DNA from: Hydractinia symbiolongicarpus
Lineage: Eukaryota; Cnidaria; Hydrozoa; Anthoathecata; Hydractiniidae
NCBI RefSeq assembly: GCF_029227915.1
Contig: NC_079885.1
Location: forward strand, 4,152,001 to 4,216,000
DNA: 64,000 nucleotides
Reading direction: 5' to 3'
The position numbers and the translations under genes are program-made. Of this stretch, positions 13,866 through 26,738 are shown piece after piece (position 1 is the stretch's first letter; every line of letters starts with the position of its first letter). The notes below the pieces were generated by a model that saw nothing but the letters and a program-made list of their open reading frames with translations, was not told the DNA's origin and ran no database searches.

Positions 13866-14533
13866 GGCTAGGATTGGTCCCACCGTAGAAAATGACTAAT
13901 TTATCTAAATTTTTAAGTGAATCCCTACCACAGCGCCCAGTGAGATCACTAAATTTCAGCAATCATGTCAAATTAAGAATAATGATATTTCTTGGTTCCA
14001 GTTGTCTCACTTATAACATTTATAAGGTCACAGTCAAAAATCAGTTCAATTAAGTGCCACAGTTAATCGTTTCACTGTTAAAAGCGATACAACCTAGTAT
14101 TATCAGAAAAATATCCCTAAATACATGTGGGGACGAATATGTGACTCAACCGATGTAACTCAAACGGACTCATACCGTTAGAAATTCATTGAAACGTACC
14201 TTCTAAAACTGTCTCTATTTCTTCAGCGTGCGATAACGGCTAGGATTCCTTCCACAGTAAAAAATCACTTATTTATCTAAATTTTTAAATGAAGCGCTCC
14301 AAACAGCGACCAGTGTAATCGCTGAGTTGCGGCAATCATGTCAAATTAAGAAGAATGTCATTTCTTGAGGTCCAGTTGGCTCACTTATCACATTTATAAG
14401 GTCACAGTCCAAAGTTACTTCAATTAAGTCCCAGAGTCAATCGTTTCACTGTTAAAAGCGATATAACTCAGTAATATCGGAAGAATATCACTAAATACAT
14501 GTTGGCACGAATATGTGACGCAACCGTTGTAAC
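13866..14533. repeat. Copy of 10883-11550, offset 2983 bp (8 monomers)
   Basis: GACTAATTTATCTAAA lies at 10911 and 13894, and ATTCATTGAAACGTACC at 11201 and 14184, both 2983 bp apart. The pair share rare variants such as GTGAGATCACTAAATTTCAG, AAGAATAATGATATT and ATTCCTTCCACAG. At the right edge the two continue differently (GTAGTTGAAACG versus GTAACTCAAACG), which marks the end of the copied tract. Confidence 0.8.
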
Positions 14534-15362
14534 TCAAACGGATTGATACCGCCAAGAAGTCAATGAAATGTAGTTTTTGAGAATGTCTCTATTTCTTCAG
14601 CGCGTGCTAACGGTCAGGATTAGTCCCACAGTAAAAAAAGACTTATTTATCTAAATTTTAAATAAAGCGCTACCATAGGGCCGAGTGTAATCGCTGAATT
14701 CCAGCAATCATGTCAAATTAAGAAAAATGTTATCCCTTGGAGTCCAATTGGCTCATTTATCACATTTATAAGGTCACAGTACAGAATCACTTCAATTAAG
14801 TCCCACAGTCAATCGTTTCACTGTCAAAAGCAATACAACTTAGTAATATCGGAAAAAAATCACTAAATACATGTTGGTACGAATACGTGAAGCAACCGTT
14901 GTAACTCAAACGGAATTGTACCGCCATAAGGTCAATGGAATGTAGTCTTTGAAACTGTTCCTATTTATTCAGCGCGTGCTAACGGCCAGGATTGATCCCA
15001 CAGTAAAAAAGGACTTATTTTATATAAATTTTTAAGTGAAGCACTATCATAGGGCCGAGTATAATAGCTGAATTCCAGCAATCATGTCAAATTAAGAAGA
15101 ATGTTATTTCTTGGCGTCCAATAGGCTCATTTATCACATTTATAAGGTCACAGTACAGAATCACTTCAATTAAGTGCCACAGTCAATCGTTTCACTGTCA
15201 AAAGCAATACAACTGAGTAATATCGGAAAAAAATCACTAAATACATGTTGGTACGAATACGTGACGCAACCGTTGTAACTTAAGCAGATTGACACCGTTA
15301 AAGAGTCAAAGAAATGTAGTTTTTAAAACTGTTTCTCTTTCTTCAGCGCGCGATAACGGCTA

Positions 15363-15998
15363 GGATTCGTCCCACAGTAAAAAATGACTTATTTATCTAA
15401 ATTTTTTAATGAAGCGCTCCAAACCGCGACCAGTGTAATCGCTGAGTTGCGACAATCATGTCAAATTAAGAAGAATGTCATTTCTTGGGGTCCAGTTGGC
15501 TCACTTATCACATTTATAAGGTCACAGTCCAGAATCACTTCAATTAAGTCCCACAGTCAATCGTTTCACTGTTAAAAGCGATACAACTTAGTAATATCGG
15601 AAAAAAATCACTAAATACATGTTGGTACAAATATGTGACGCAACCGTTGTAATTCAAGTGGAATGACACCGTGAGAAAGTCAATGAAATGTAGTTTTTGA
15701 AAATGTTTTTATTTCTTCAACGCGCGCTAACGGCTGAGATTGGTCCCGCAGTACAAAATGATTTATATATCTAAACTTCTAAATAAAACGCTACCACAGC
15801 GCCCAGCGAAATCGGTAAATTCCAGCAATCATGTCAAATCAAAAAGAATGTTATTCCTTGGGTCCAATTGTCTCATTTATCACATTTATAAGATCACAGT
15901 CCAAAATAAGTTCAATTAAGTCCCACAGTCAATCGTTTCATTGTTAAAAGCGATGCAACCTAGTAATATCCGAGTACTATCGCTAAATACATGTTGGT
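15363..15998. repeat. Copy of 11634-12269, offset 3729 bp (10 monomers)
   Basis: ACGGCTGAGATTGGTCCCGC lies at 12001 and 15730. Both copies also share CTAAACTTCTAAATAAAACG, AATCAAAAAGAATG and ATCCGAGTACTATCG. After about 15998 the sequence stops following this parent and follows 12643 onward instead (offset 3355 bp, 9 monomers), so the right edge is a switch point between parental blocks. Confidence 0.8.
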
Positions 15999-16726
15999 AC
16001 GAATACGTGACGCAACCGTTGTAACTTAAGCAGATTGATACCGTTAGAAAGTCAATGAAATGTAGTTTTTGGAAATTTTTCTATTTCTTCAGCGCGCTAA
16101 CGGCTAGGATTGGTCCCACAGTAAAAAAGGACTTATTTATCTAAACTTTTAAATAAAGCGCTACCACAGCGCCCAGCGAAATCGGTAAATTCCAGCAATC
16201 ATGTCAAATTAGGACGAATGTTATTTCTTGGGTCCAATTGTCTCATTTATCACATTTTTGAGGTCAAAGTCCAAAATCAGTTCAATTAAGTCCCACAGTC
16301 AATTCTTTCACTGTTAAAAACGATACAACCTAGTAAAATCAGAAAAATATCGATAAATACATGATGGTACGAATGTGTTACGCAACCGTTGTAATTGAAA
16401 CGGACTGATACCTTTAGAGAGTCAATGAAATGTAGTTTTTTAAACTGTTTCTCTTTCTTCAACGCGGGCTAACGGCTAGGATTGGTCCCACCGTAGAAAA
16501 TGACTTACTTATCTAAATTTTTAAGTGAATCCCTACCCCAGCGCCCAGTGAGATCACTAAATTCCAGCAATCATGTCAAATTAGAAAGAATGATATTTCT
16601 TGGTTCCAGTTGTCTCACTTATAACATTTATAAGGTCACAGTCCAAAATCAGTTCAATTAAGTGCCACAGTCAATCGTTTCACTGTTAAAAGCGATACAA
16701 CCTAGTATTATCAGAAAAATATCCCT

Positions 16727-18236
16727 AAATACATGTTGGTACGAATATGTGACACAACCGTTGTAACTCAAACGGATTTATACCGCCAGAAGGTCGATGA
16801 AATGTCGTCTTTGAAACTGTTCCTATTTATTCAGCGCGTGCTAACGGCCAGGATTGGTCCCACAGTAAAAAAGGACTTATTTTATATAAATTTTTAAGTG
16901 AAGCGCTACCATAGGGCCGAGTATAATAGCTGAATTACAGCAATCATGTCAAATTAAGAAGAATGTTATTCCTTGGAGTCCAATAGGCTCATTTATCACA
17001 TTTATAAGGTCACAGTACAGAATCACTTCAATTAAGTCCCACAGTCAATCGTTTCACTGTCAAAAGCAATACAACTGTGTAATATCGGAAAAAAATCACT
17101 AAATACATGTTGGTACGAATACGTGACGCAACCGTTGTAACTTAAGCAGATTGATACCGATAGAAAGTCAATGAAATGTAGTTTTTGGGAATTTTTCTAT
17201 TTCTTCAGCGCGCTAACGCCTAGGATTGGTCCCACAGTAAAAAAGGACTTATTTATCCAAACTTTTAAATAAAGCGCTACCACAGCGCCCAGCGAAATCG
17301 GTAAATTCCAGCAATCATGTCAAATTAAGACGAATGTTATTTCTTGGGTCCAATTGTCTCATTTATCACATTTTTGAGGTCAAAGTCCAAAATCAGTTCA
17401 ATTAAGTCCCACAGTCAATTCTTTCACTGTTAAAAACGATACAACCTAGTAAAATCAGAAAAATATCGATAAATACATGTGGGGACGAATATGTGACTCA
17501 ACCGATGTAACTCAAACGGACTCATACCGTTTGAAATTCATTGAAACGTACCTTCTAAAACTGTCTCTATTTCTTCAGCGTGCGATAACGGCTAGGATTC
17601 CTCCCACAGTAAAAAATCACTTATTTATCTAAATTTTTAAATGAAGCGCTCCAAACAGCGACCAGTGTAATCGCTGAGTTGCGGCAATCATGTCAAATTA
17701 AGAAGAATGTCATTTCTTGAGGTCCAGTTGGCTCACTTATCTCATTTGTAAGGTCACAGTCCAAAGTTACTTCAATTAAGTCCCAGAGTCAATCGTTTCA
17801 CTGTTAAAAGCGATATAACTCAATAATATCGGAAGAATATCACTAAATACATGTTGGTACGAACATGTGACACAACCGTTGTAATTGAAACGGACTGATA
17901 CCGTTACAGAGTCAATGAGATGTAGTTTTTAAAACTGTCTCTCTTTCTTCAGCGCGCGCTAACGGCTAGGATTCGTCCAACCGTAAAAAATGACTTATTT
18001 ATCTAAATTTTTAAATGAAGCGCTCCAAACAGCGCCCAGTGTAATCGCTGAGTTGGGGAAATCATGTCAAACTAGGAAGAATGTTATTTCTTGGGTTCCA
18101 GTTGGCTCCCTTATCACATTTATTAGCTCACAGTCCAAAGTTATTTCATTTAAGTCCCAGAGTCAATCGTTTCACTGTTTAAAGCGATATAACTTAATAA
18201 TATCGGAAAATATCACTAAATACATGTTGGTACGAA
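16727..18236. repeat. Copy of 12256-13765, offset 4471 bp (12 monomers), about 1.5 kb
   Basis: AGGTCGATGAAATGTCGTC lies at 12320 and 16791, and the GTGGGGACG box and ATTCATTGAAACGTACC at 13065 and 17536, all 4471 bp apart. The copy carries the unusual GTTGGGGAAATCATG and ACATTTATTAGCTCACAG variants found in its parent. Only scattered substitutions are visible over four monomers. Confidence 0.85.
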
Positions 18237-18930
18237 TATGTGACGCAACTGTTGTAACTCAAACGGATTTATACCGCCAGAAAGTCAAGGAAATGTAGTC
18301 TTTGAGAATATCTCTATTTCTTCAGCGCGTGCTAACGGCCAGGATTAGTCCCACAGTCAAAAATGACTTATTTTGTATAAATTTTTAAGTGAAGCGCTAC
18401 CACAGTGCCCAGCGAAATCGGTAAATTCTAGCAATCATGTCAATTTAAGAAGAATGATATTTCTTGGGTCCAATTGTCTCATTGATCACATTTATGAGGT
18501 CAAAGTCCAAAATCAGTTCAATCAAGTCCCACAGTCAATCCTTTCACTGTTAAAAGCGATGCAACCTAGTAAAATCAGAAAAATATCGCTAAATACATGT
18601 TGGTACGAATATGTGACGTAACCGTTGTAATTCCAGCGGATTGACACCGTTAGAAAGTTAATAATATGTATTTTTTAAAAATGTTTCTATTTCTTCATCG
18701 CGCGCTAACGGCCAGGATTGGTCCCACAGTAAGAAATGATTTATTTTATATAAATTTTTAAGTGAAGCGCTACCATAGGGCCGAGTGTAAACGCTGAATT
18801 CCAGCAATCATGTCAAATTAAGAAGAATGTTATTCCTTGGAGTCCAATTGGCTCATTTATTACATTTATAAGGTCACAGTACAGAATCACTTCAATTAAG
18901 TCCCACAGTCAATCGTTTCACTGTCAAAAG

Positions 18931-20105
18931 AAATACAACTTAGAAATATCGGAAAAGAATCACTAAATACATGTTGGTACGAATACGTGACGCAACCGTT
19001 GTAAGTTAAGCGGATTGACACCGTTAGAAAGTCAATGAAATGTAGTTTTTGAAACTGTTTCTATTTCTTCAGCCCGCGCTAACGGCTAGGATTGGTCCCA
19101 CAGTAAAAAAGACTTATTTTATAAAAATTTTTAAGTGAAGCGCAGGGCCGAGTGTAATCGCTGAATTCCAGCAATCATGTCAAATTAAGAAAAAAGTTAT
19201 TCCTTGGAATCCAATTGGCTCATTTATCACATTTATAAGGTCACAGTCCAGAATCACTTTAATTAAGTCCCACAGTCAATCGTTTCACTGTCAAAAGCAA
19301 TACAACTTAGTAATAATGGAAAAAATTCACTAAATACATGTTGGTACGAATATGTGACGCAACCGTTGTAAGTTAAGCGGATTGACACCGTTAGAAAGTC
19401 AATGAAATGTAGTTTTTGAAACTGTCTCTATTTCTTCAGCCCGCGCTAACGGCTAGGATTGTTCCCACAGTAAAAAATGACTTATTTTATCTAAATTTTT
19501 AAGAGAAGCGCTACCATTGGGCCGAGTGTAATCGCTGAATTGCAGAAATCATGTCAAATTAAGAAGAATGTTATTCCTTGGAATCCAATTGGCTCATCTA
19601 TCACATTTATAAGGTCACAGTCCAGAATCACTTCAATTAAGTCCCACAGGCAATCGTTTCACTTTCAAAAGAAATACAACTTAGAAATATCGGGAAAGAA
19701 TCACTAAATACATGTTGGTACGAATACGTGACGCAACTGTTGTAAGTTAAGCGGATTGACACCGTTAGAAAGTCAATGAAATGTAGTTTTTGAAACTGTT
19801 TCTATTTCTTCAACCCGCGCTAACGGCTAGGATTGGTCCCACAGTAAAAAGGACTTATTTTATAAAAATTTTTAAGTGAAGCGCAGGGCCGAGTGTAATC
19901 GCTGAATTCCAGCAATCATGTCAAATTAGGAAAAATGTTTTTCCTTGGAATCCAATTGGCTCATTTATCACATTTATAAGGTCACAGTCCAGAATCACTT
20001 CAATTAAGTCCCACAGTCAATCGTTTCACCGTCAAAAGCAATACAACTTAGTAATAATGGAAAAAATTCACTAAATACATGTTGGTACGAATATGTGACG
20101 CAACC
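18931..20105. repeat. 2-monomer repeat (741 bp) with a shared 7-bp deletion
   Basis: AAGCGCAGGGCCGAG, which lacks the TACCATA of the normal AAGCGCTACCATAGGGCCGAG, occurs at about 19139 and 19880. AAATACAACTTAGAAATATC lies at 18931 and 19672. Both pairs are 741 bp apart. The shared deletion shows that the dimer was copied after the deletion arose. Confidence 0.8.
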
Positions 20106-21549
20106 ATTGTAGTTGAAACGGACTAATACCGTTAAAAAGTCAATGAAATGTAGTATTTGAAACTGTCTCTATTTCATCAACGCGCGCTAACGGCTAGGAT
20201 TGGTCCCACAGTAAAAAATGATTTATTTTATCTAAATTTTTAAGTGAAGCGCAACCATTGGGCCGAGTGTAATCGCTGAATTGCAGCAATCATGTCAAAT
20301 TAAGAAGAATGTTATTCCTTGGAGTCCAAGTGGCTCATTTATCACATTTATAAGGTCGCAGTCCAGAATCACTTCAATTAACTCCCACAGTCAATCGTTT
20401 CACTGTTAAATCGATACAACTTAGTATTATCGGGAAAAAATCACTAATTACATGTTGGTACGAATATGTGATTCAACCGTTGTAACTCAAATGGACTCAT
20501 ACCGTTAGAAATTCATGAAAATGTACCTTCTAAAACTGTCTCTATTTCTTCAGCGCGCGATAACGGCTAGGATTCGTCCCACAGAAAAAAATGACTTATT
20601 TATCTAAATTTTTTAATGAAGCGCTCCAAACAGCGACCAGTGTAATCGCTGAGTTGCGGCAATCATGTCAAATTAAGAAGAATGTCATTTCTTGGGGTCC
20701 AGTTGGCTCACTTATCACATTTATAAGGTCACAGTTCAGAATCACTTCAATTAAGTCCCACAGTCAATCGTTTCACTGTTAAAAGCGATACAACTTAGTA
20801 ATATCGGAAAAAAATCACTAAATACATGTTGGTACAAATATGTGACGCAACCGTTGTAAGTCAAGCGGATTGACACCGTTAGAAAGTCAATGAAATGTAG
20901 TATTTGAAACTGTCTCTATTTCTTCAGCGTGCGCTAACGGCTAGGATTGGTCCCACAGTAAAAAATGACTTATTTTATCTAAATTTTTAAGTGAAGCGCT
21001 ACCATTGGGCCGAGTGTAATCGCTGAATTGCAGCAGTCATGTCAAATTAAGAAGGATGTTATTCCTTGGAGTCCAATTGGCTCATTTATCACATTTATAA
21101 GGTCGCAGTCCAGAATCACTTCAATTAAGTCCCACAGTCAATCGTTTCACTGTTAAAAGCGATACAAATTAGTAATTCCGGAAAAAAATCACTAATTACA
21201 TGTTGGTACGAATATGTGATTCAACCGTTGTAACTCAAATGGACTCATACCGTTAGAAATTCATTGAAAAGTACCTTCTAAAACTGTCTCTATTTCTTCA
21301 GCGCGCGATAACGGCTAGGATTCGTCCCACAGTAAAAAATGACTTATTTATCTAAATTTTTTAATGAAGCGCTCCAAATAGCGACCAGTGTAATCGCTGA
21401 GTTGCGGCAATCATGTCAAATTAAGAAGAATGTCATTTCTAGGGGTCCAGTTGGCTCACTTATCACATTTATAAGTTCACAGTCCAGAATCACTTCAATT
21501 AAGTCCCACAGTCAATCGTTTCACTGTTAAAAGCGATACAAATTATTAA

Positions 21550-23700
21550 TTCCGGAAAAAAATCACTAATTACATGTTGGTACGAATATGTGATTCAACC
21601 GTTGTAACTCAAATGGACGCATACCGTTAGAAATTCATTGAAAAGTACCTTCTAAAACTGTCTCTATTTCTTCAGCGCGCGATAACGGCTAGGAATCGTC
21701 CCACAGTAAAAAATCACTTATTTATCTAAATTTTTTAATGAAGCGCTCCAAACAGCGACCAGTGTAATCGCTGAGTTGCGGCAATCATGTCAAATTAAGA
21801 AGAATGTCATTTCTTGGGGTCCAGTTGGCTCACTTATCACATTTATAAGTTCACAGTCCAGAATCACTTCAATTAAGTCCCACAGTCAATCGTTTCACTG
21901 TTAAAAGTGATACAACTTAGTAATATCAGAAAAAAATCACTAAATACATGTTGGTACAAATTTGTGACGCAACCGTTGTAATTCAAGCGGATTGACACCG
22001 TTAGAAAGTCAATGAAATGTAGTTTTTGAAAATGTTTTTATTTCTTCAATGCGCGCTAACGGCTAGGATTGGTCCTGCAGTACAAAATGACTTATATATC
22101 TAAACTTTTAAATAAAGCGCTACCACAGCGCCCAGTGAAATCGGTAAATTCCAGCAATCATGTCAAATTAAAAAGAATGCTATTTCTTGGGTCCAATTGT
22201 CTCATTTATCACATTTATAAGGTCGCAGTCCAGAATCACTTCAATTAAGTCCCACAGTCAATCGTTTCACTGTTAAAAGCGATACAACTTAGTAATTCCG
22301 GAAAAAAATCACTAATTACATGTTGGTACGAATATGTGATTCAACCGTTGTAACTCAAATGGACTCATACCGTTAGAAATTTATTGAAAAGTACCTTCTA
22401 AAACTGTCTCTATTTCTTCAGCGCGCGATAACGGCTAGGAATCGTCCCACAGTAAAAAATGACTTATTTATCTAAATTTTTTAATGAAGCGCTCCAAACA
22501 GCGACCAGTGTAATCGCTGAGTTGCGGCAATCATGTCAAATTAAGAAGAATGTCATTTCTTGGGGTCCAGTTGGCTCACTTATCACATTTATAAGTTCAC
22601 AGTCCAGAATCACTTCAATTAAGTCCCACAGTCAATCGTTTCACTGTTAAAAGTGATACAACTTAGTAATATCAGAAAAAAATCACTAAATACATGTTGG
22701 TACAAATTTGTGACGCAACCGTTGTAATTCAAGCGGATTGACACCGTTAGAAAGTCAATGAAATGTAGTTTTTGAAAATGTTTTTATTTCTTCAATGCGC
22801 GCTAACGGCTAGGATTGGTCCCGCAGTACAAAATGACTTATATATCTAAACGTTTAAATAAAGCGCTACCACAGCGCCCAGTGAAATCGGTAAATTCCAG
22901 CAATCATGTCAAATTAAAAAGAATGCTATTTCTTGGGTCCAATTGTCTCATTTATCACATTTATAAGGTCGCAGTCCAGAATCACTTCAATTAAGTCCCA
23001 CAGTCAATCGTTTCACTGTTAAAAGCGATACAACTTAGTAGTTCCGGAAAAAAATCACTAATTACATGTTGGTACGAATATGTGATTCAACCGTTGTAAC
23101 TCAAATGGACTCATACCGTTAGAAATTCATTGAAAAGTACCTTCTAAAACTGTCTCTATTTCTTCAGCGCACGATAACGGCTAGGATTCGTCCCACAGTA
23201 AAAAATGACTTATTTATCTAAATTTTTTAATGAAGCGCTCCAAACAGCGACCAGTGTAATCGCTGAGTTGCGGCAATCATGTCAAATTAAGAAGAATGTC
23301 ATTTCTTGGGGTCCAGTTGGCTCACTTATCAAATTTATAGGTTCACAGTCCAGAATCACTTCAATTAAGTCCCACAGTCAATCGTTTCACTGTTAAAAGC
23401 GATACAACTTAGTAATATCCGAAAAAAATCACTAAATACATGTTGGTACAAATATGTGACGCAACCGTTGTAATTTAAGCGGATTCACACCGTTAGAAAG
23501 TCAATGAAATGTAGTTTTTGAAAATGTTTTTATTTCTTCAATGCGCGCTAACGGCTAGGATTGGTCCCGCAGTACAAAATGACTTATATATCTAAACTTT
23601 TAAATAAAGCGCTACCACAGCGCCCAGCGAAATCGGTAAATTCCAGCAATCATGTCAAATTAAAAAGAATGTTATTTCTTGGGTCCAATTGTCTCATTTA
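21550..23700. repeat. 2-monomer higher-order repeat (746 bp), about three copies
   Basis: TTCCGGAAAAAAATCACTAA lies at 21550 and 22296, and a related copy at 23042. TACAAAATGACTTATATATC lies at 22081, 22827 and 23573. The step is exactly 746 bp each time. One monomer of the pair carries CCAAACAGCGACCAG, the other ACTTATATATCTAAAC with CCACAGCGCCCAG. An extra copy of the first type sits one monomer upstream at 21176. Similarity stops near 23700. Confidence 0.85.
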
Positions 23701-26580
23701 TCACATTTACAAGATCACAGTCCAAAATAAGTTCAATTAAGTCCCACAATCAATCATTTCTCTGTTAAAAGCGTAGCAACCTAGTAATATCTGAATACTA
23801 TCGCTAAATACATGTTGCTACGAATATGTGACGCAACCGTTGTAACTCAAACGGATTTATACTGCCAGAAAGTCAATGAAATGTACTCTTTGAAACTGTT
23901 CCTATTTATTCAGCGCGTGCTAACGGCCAGGATTGGTCCCACAGGAAAAAAGGACTTATTCTATATAAATTTTTAAGTGAAGCGCTACCATAGGGCCGAG
24001 TATAATAGCTGAATTCCAGCAATCATGTCAAATTAAGAAGAATGTTATTCCTTGGCGTCCATTAGGCTCATTTATCACATTTATAAGGTCACAGTACAGA
24101 ATCACATCAATTAAGTCCCACAGTCAATCGTTTCAATGTCAGAAGCAATGCAACTGATAATATCGGAAAAAAATCACTAAATACATGTTGGTACGAATAC
24201 GTGACGCAACCGTTGTAACTTAAGCAGATTGACACCGTTTGAAAGTCAATATAATGTAGTTTTTGAAACATTTTCTATTTCTTCAGCGCGCTAACGGCTA
24301 GGATTGGTCCAGCAGTAAAAAAGGAGATATTTATCTAAACTTTTAAATAAAGCGCTACCACAGTGCCAAGCGAAATCGGTAAATTCCAGCAATCATGTCA
24401 AATTAACACGAATGTTAATTCTTGGGTCCAATTGTCGCATTTATCACAATTTTGAGGTCACAGTCCAGAATCACTTCAATTAAGTCCCAGAGTCAATCGT
24501 TTCACTGTTAAAAGCGATATAACTTAATAATATCGGAAAAATATCACTAAATACATGTTGGTACGAATATGTGACGCAACCGTTGTAACTCAAACAAATT
24601 TATACCGCCAGAAAGTCAATGAAATGTAGTCTTTGAGAATGTCTCTATTTCTTCAGCGCGTGCTAATGGCCAGGATTGGTCCAACAGTAACAAATGACTT
24701 ATTTTGTATAAATTTTTAAGTGAAGCGCTACCACAGTGCCCAGCGAAATCGGTAAATTCTAGCAATCATGTCAAATTAAGAAGAATGACATTTCTTGGGT
24801 CCAATTGTCTCATTTATCACATTTATGAGGTCAAAGTCTAAATTCAGTTCAATCAAGTCCCACAGTCAATCCTATCAATGTTAAAAGCGATGCAACATAG
24901 TAAAATCAGAAAAATATCGATAAATACATGATGGTACGAATATGTGACGCAACCGTTGTAATTCAAACGGACTGATACCGTTACAGAGTCAATGAGATGT
25001 AGTTTTTAAAACTGTCTCTCTTTCTTCAGCGCGCGCTAACGGCTAGGATTCGTCCCACAAAAAAATGACTTAGTGATCTAAATTTTTAAATGAAGCGCTC
25101 CAAACAGCGCCCAGTGTAATTACTGAGTTGGGGAAATCATGTCAAATTAAGAAGAATGTTATTTCTTGGGTTCCAGTTGGCTCACTTATCACATTTATTA
25201 GGTCACAGTTCAAAGTTATTTCAATTAAGTCCCAGAGTCAATCGTTTCACTGTTAAAAGCGATATAACTTAATAATATCGGAAAAATATCACTAAATACA
25301 TGTTGGTACGAATATGTGACGCAACCGTTGTAACTCAAACGAATTTATACCGCCAGAAAGTCAATGAAATGTAGTCTTTGAGAATGTCTCTATTTCTTCA
25401 GCGCGTGCTAATGGCCAGGATTGGTCCCACAGTAAAAATGACTTATTTTGTATAAATTTTTTAGTGAAGCGCTACCACAGTGCCCAGCGAAATCGGTAAA
25501 TTCTAGCAATCATGTCAAATTAAGAAGAATGATATTTCTTGGGTCTAATTGTCTCATTTATCACATTTTTGAGGTCAAAGTCCAAAATCAGTTCAATTAA
25601 GTCCCACAGTCAATCCTTTCACTGTTAAAAACGATACAACCTAGTAAAATCAGAAAAATATCGATAAATACATGATGGTACGAATATGTGACGCAACCGT
25701 TGTAATTGGAACGGACTGATACCTTTAGAGAGTCAATGAAATGTAATTTTTAAAACTGTTTCTCTTTCTTCAGCGCGGGCTAACGGCTAGGATTGGTCCC
25801 ACCGTAAAAAATGACTTATTTATCTAAATTTTTAAGTGAAACCCTACCACAGCGCCCAGTGAAATCAGTAAATTCCAGCAATCATGTCAAATTAAGAAGA
25901 ATGATATTTCTTGGTTCCAATTGTCTCACTTTTCACATTTATAAGGTCACACTCCAAAATCAGCTCAATTAAGTGCCACAGTCAATCGTTTCACTGTTAA
26001 AAGCGATACAACCTAGTATTATCAGAAAAATATCCCTAAATACATGTGGGGACGAATATGTGACTCAACCGATGTAACTCAAACGGACTCATACCGTTAG
26101 AAATTCATTGAAACGTACCTTCTAAAACTGTCTCTAATTCTTCAGCGCGCGATAACGGCAAGGATTCGTCCCACAGTAAAGAATCGCTTATTTATCTAAA
26201 TTTTTAAATGAAGCGCTCCAAACAGCGACCAGTGTAATCGCTGAGTTGCGGCAATCATGTCAAATTAAGAAGAATGTCATTTCTTGAGGTCCAGTTTGCT
26301 CACTTATCACATTTATAAGGTCACAGTCCAAAGTTACTTCAATTAAGTCCCAGAGTCAATCGTTTCACTGTTAAAAGCGATATAACTCAATAATATCGGA
26401 AGAATATCACTAAATACACGTTGGTACGAATATGTGACGCAACCGTTGTAACTTAAACGGATTGATACCGCCAAGAAGTCAATGAAATGTAGTTTTTGAG
26501 AATGTCTCTATTTCTTCAGTGCGTGCTAACAGTCAGGATTAGTCCCACAGTAAAAAAAGACTTATTTATCTAATTTTTAA

Positions 26581-26738
26581 ATAAAGCGCTACCACAGTGC
26601 CCAGCGACATCGGTAAATTCTAGCAATCATGTCAAATTAAGAAGAATGATATTTCTTGGGTCCAATTGTCTCATTTATCACATTTATGAGGTCAAAGTCT
26701 AAAATCAGTAAAAAAAGACTTATTTATCCAATTTTTAA
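26581..26738. repeat. Truncated satellite monomer, 158 bp, internal deletion
   Basis: From ATAAAGCGCTACCACAGTGC at 26581 the next identical point is at 26739, only 158 bp on instead of about 372. The text runs from AGTCTAAAATCAGT straight into AAAAAAAGACTTATTTATCC, so about 214 bp are missing between the TCAGT of the TTCAATTAAG block and the ACAGT of the following GTCCCACAGT block. The four bases CAGT are shared by both break points. The flanking monomers are full length. Confidence 0.9.
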
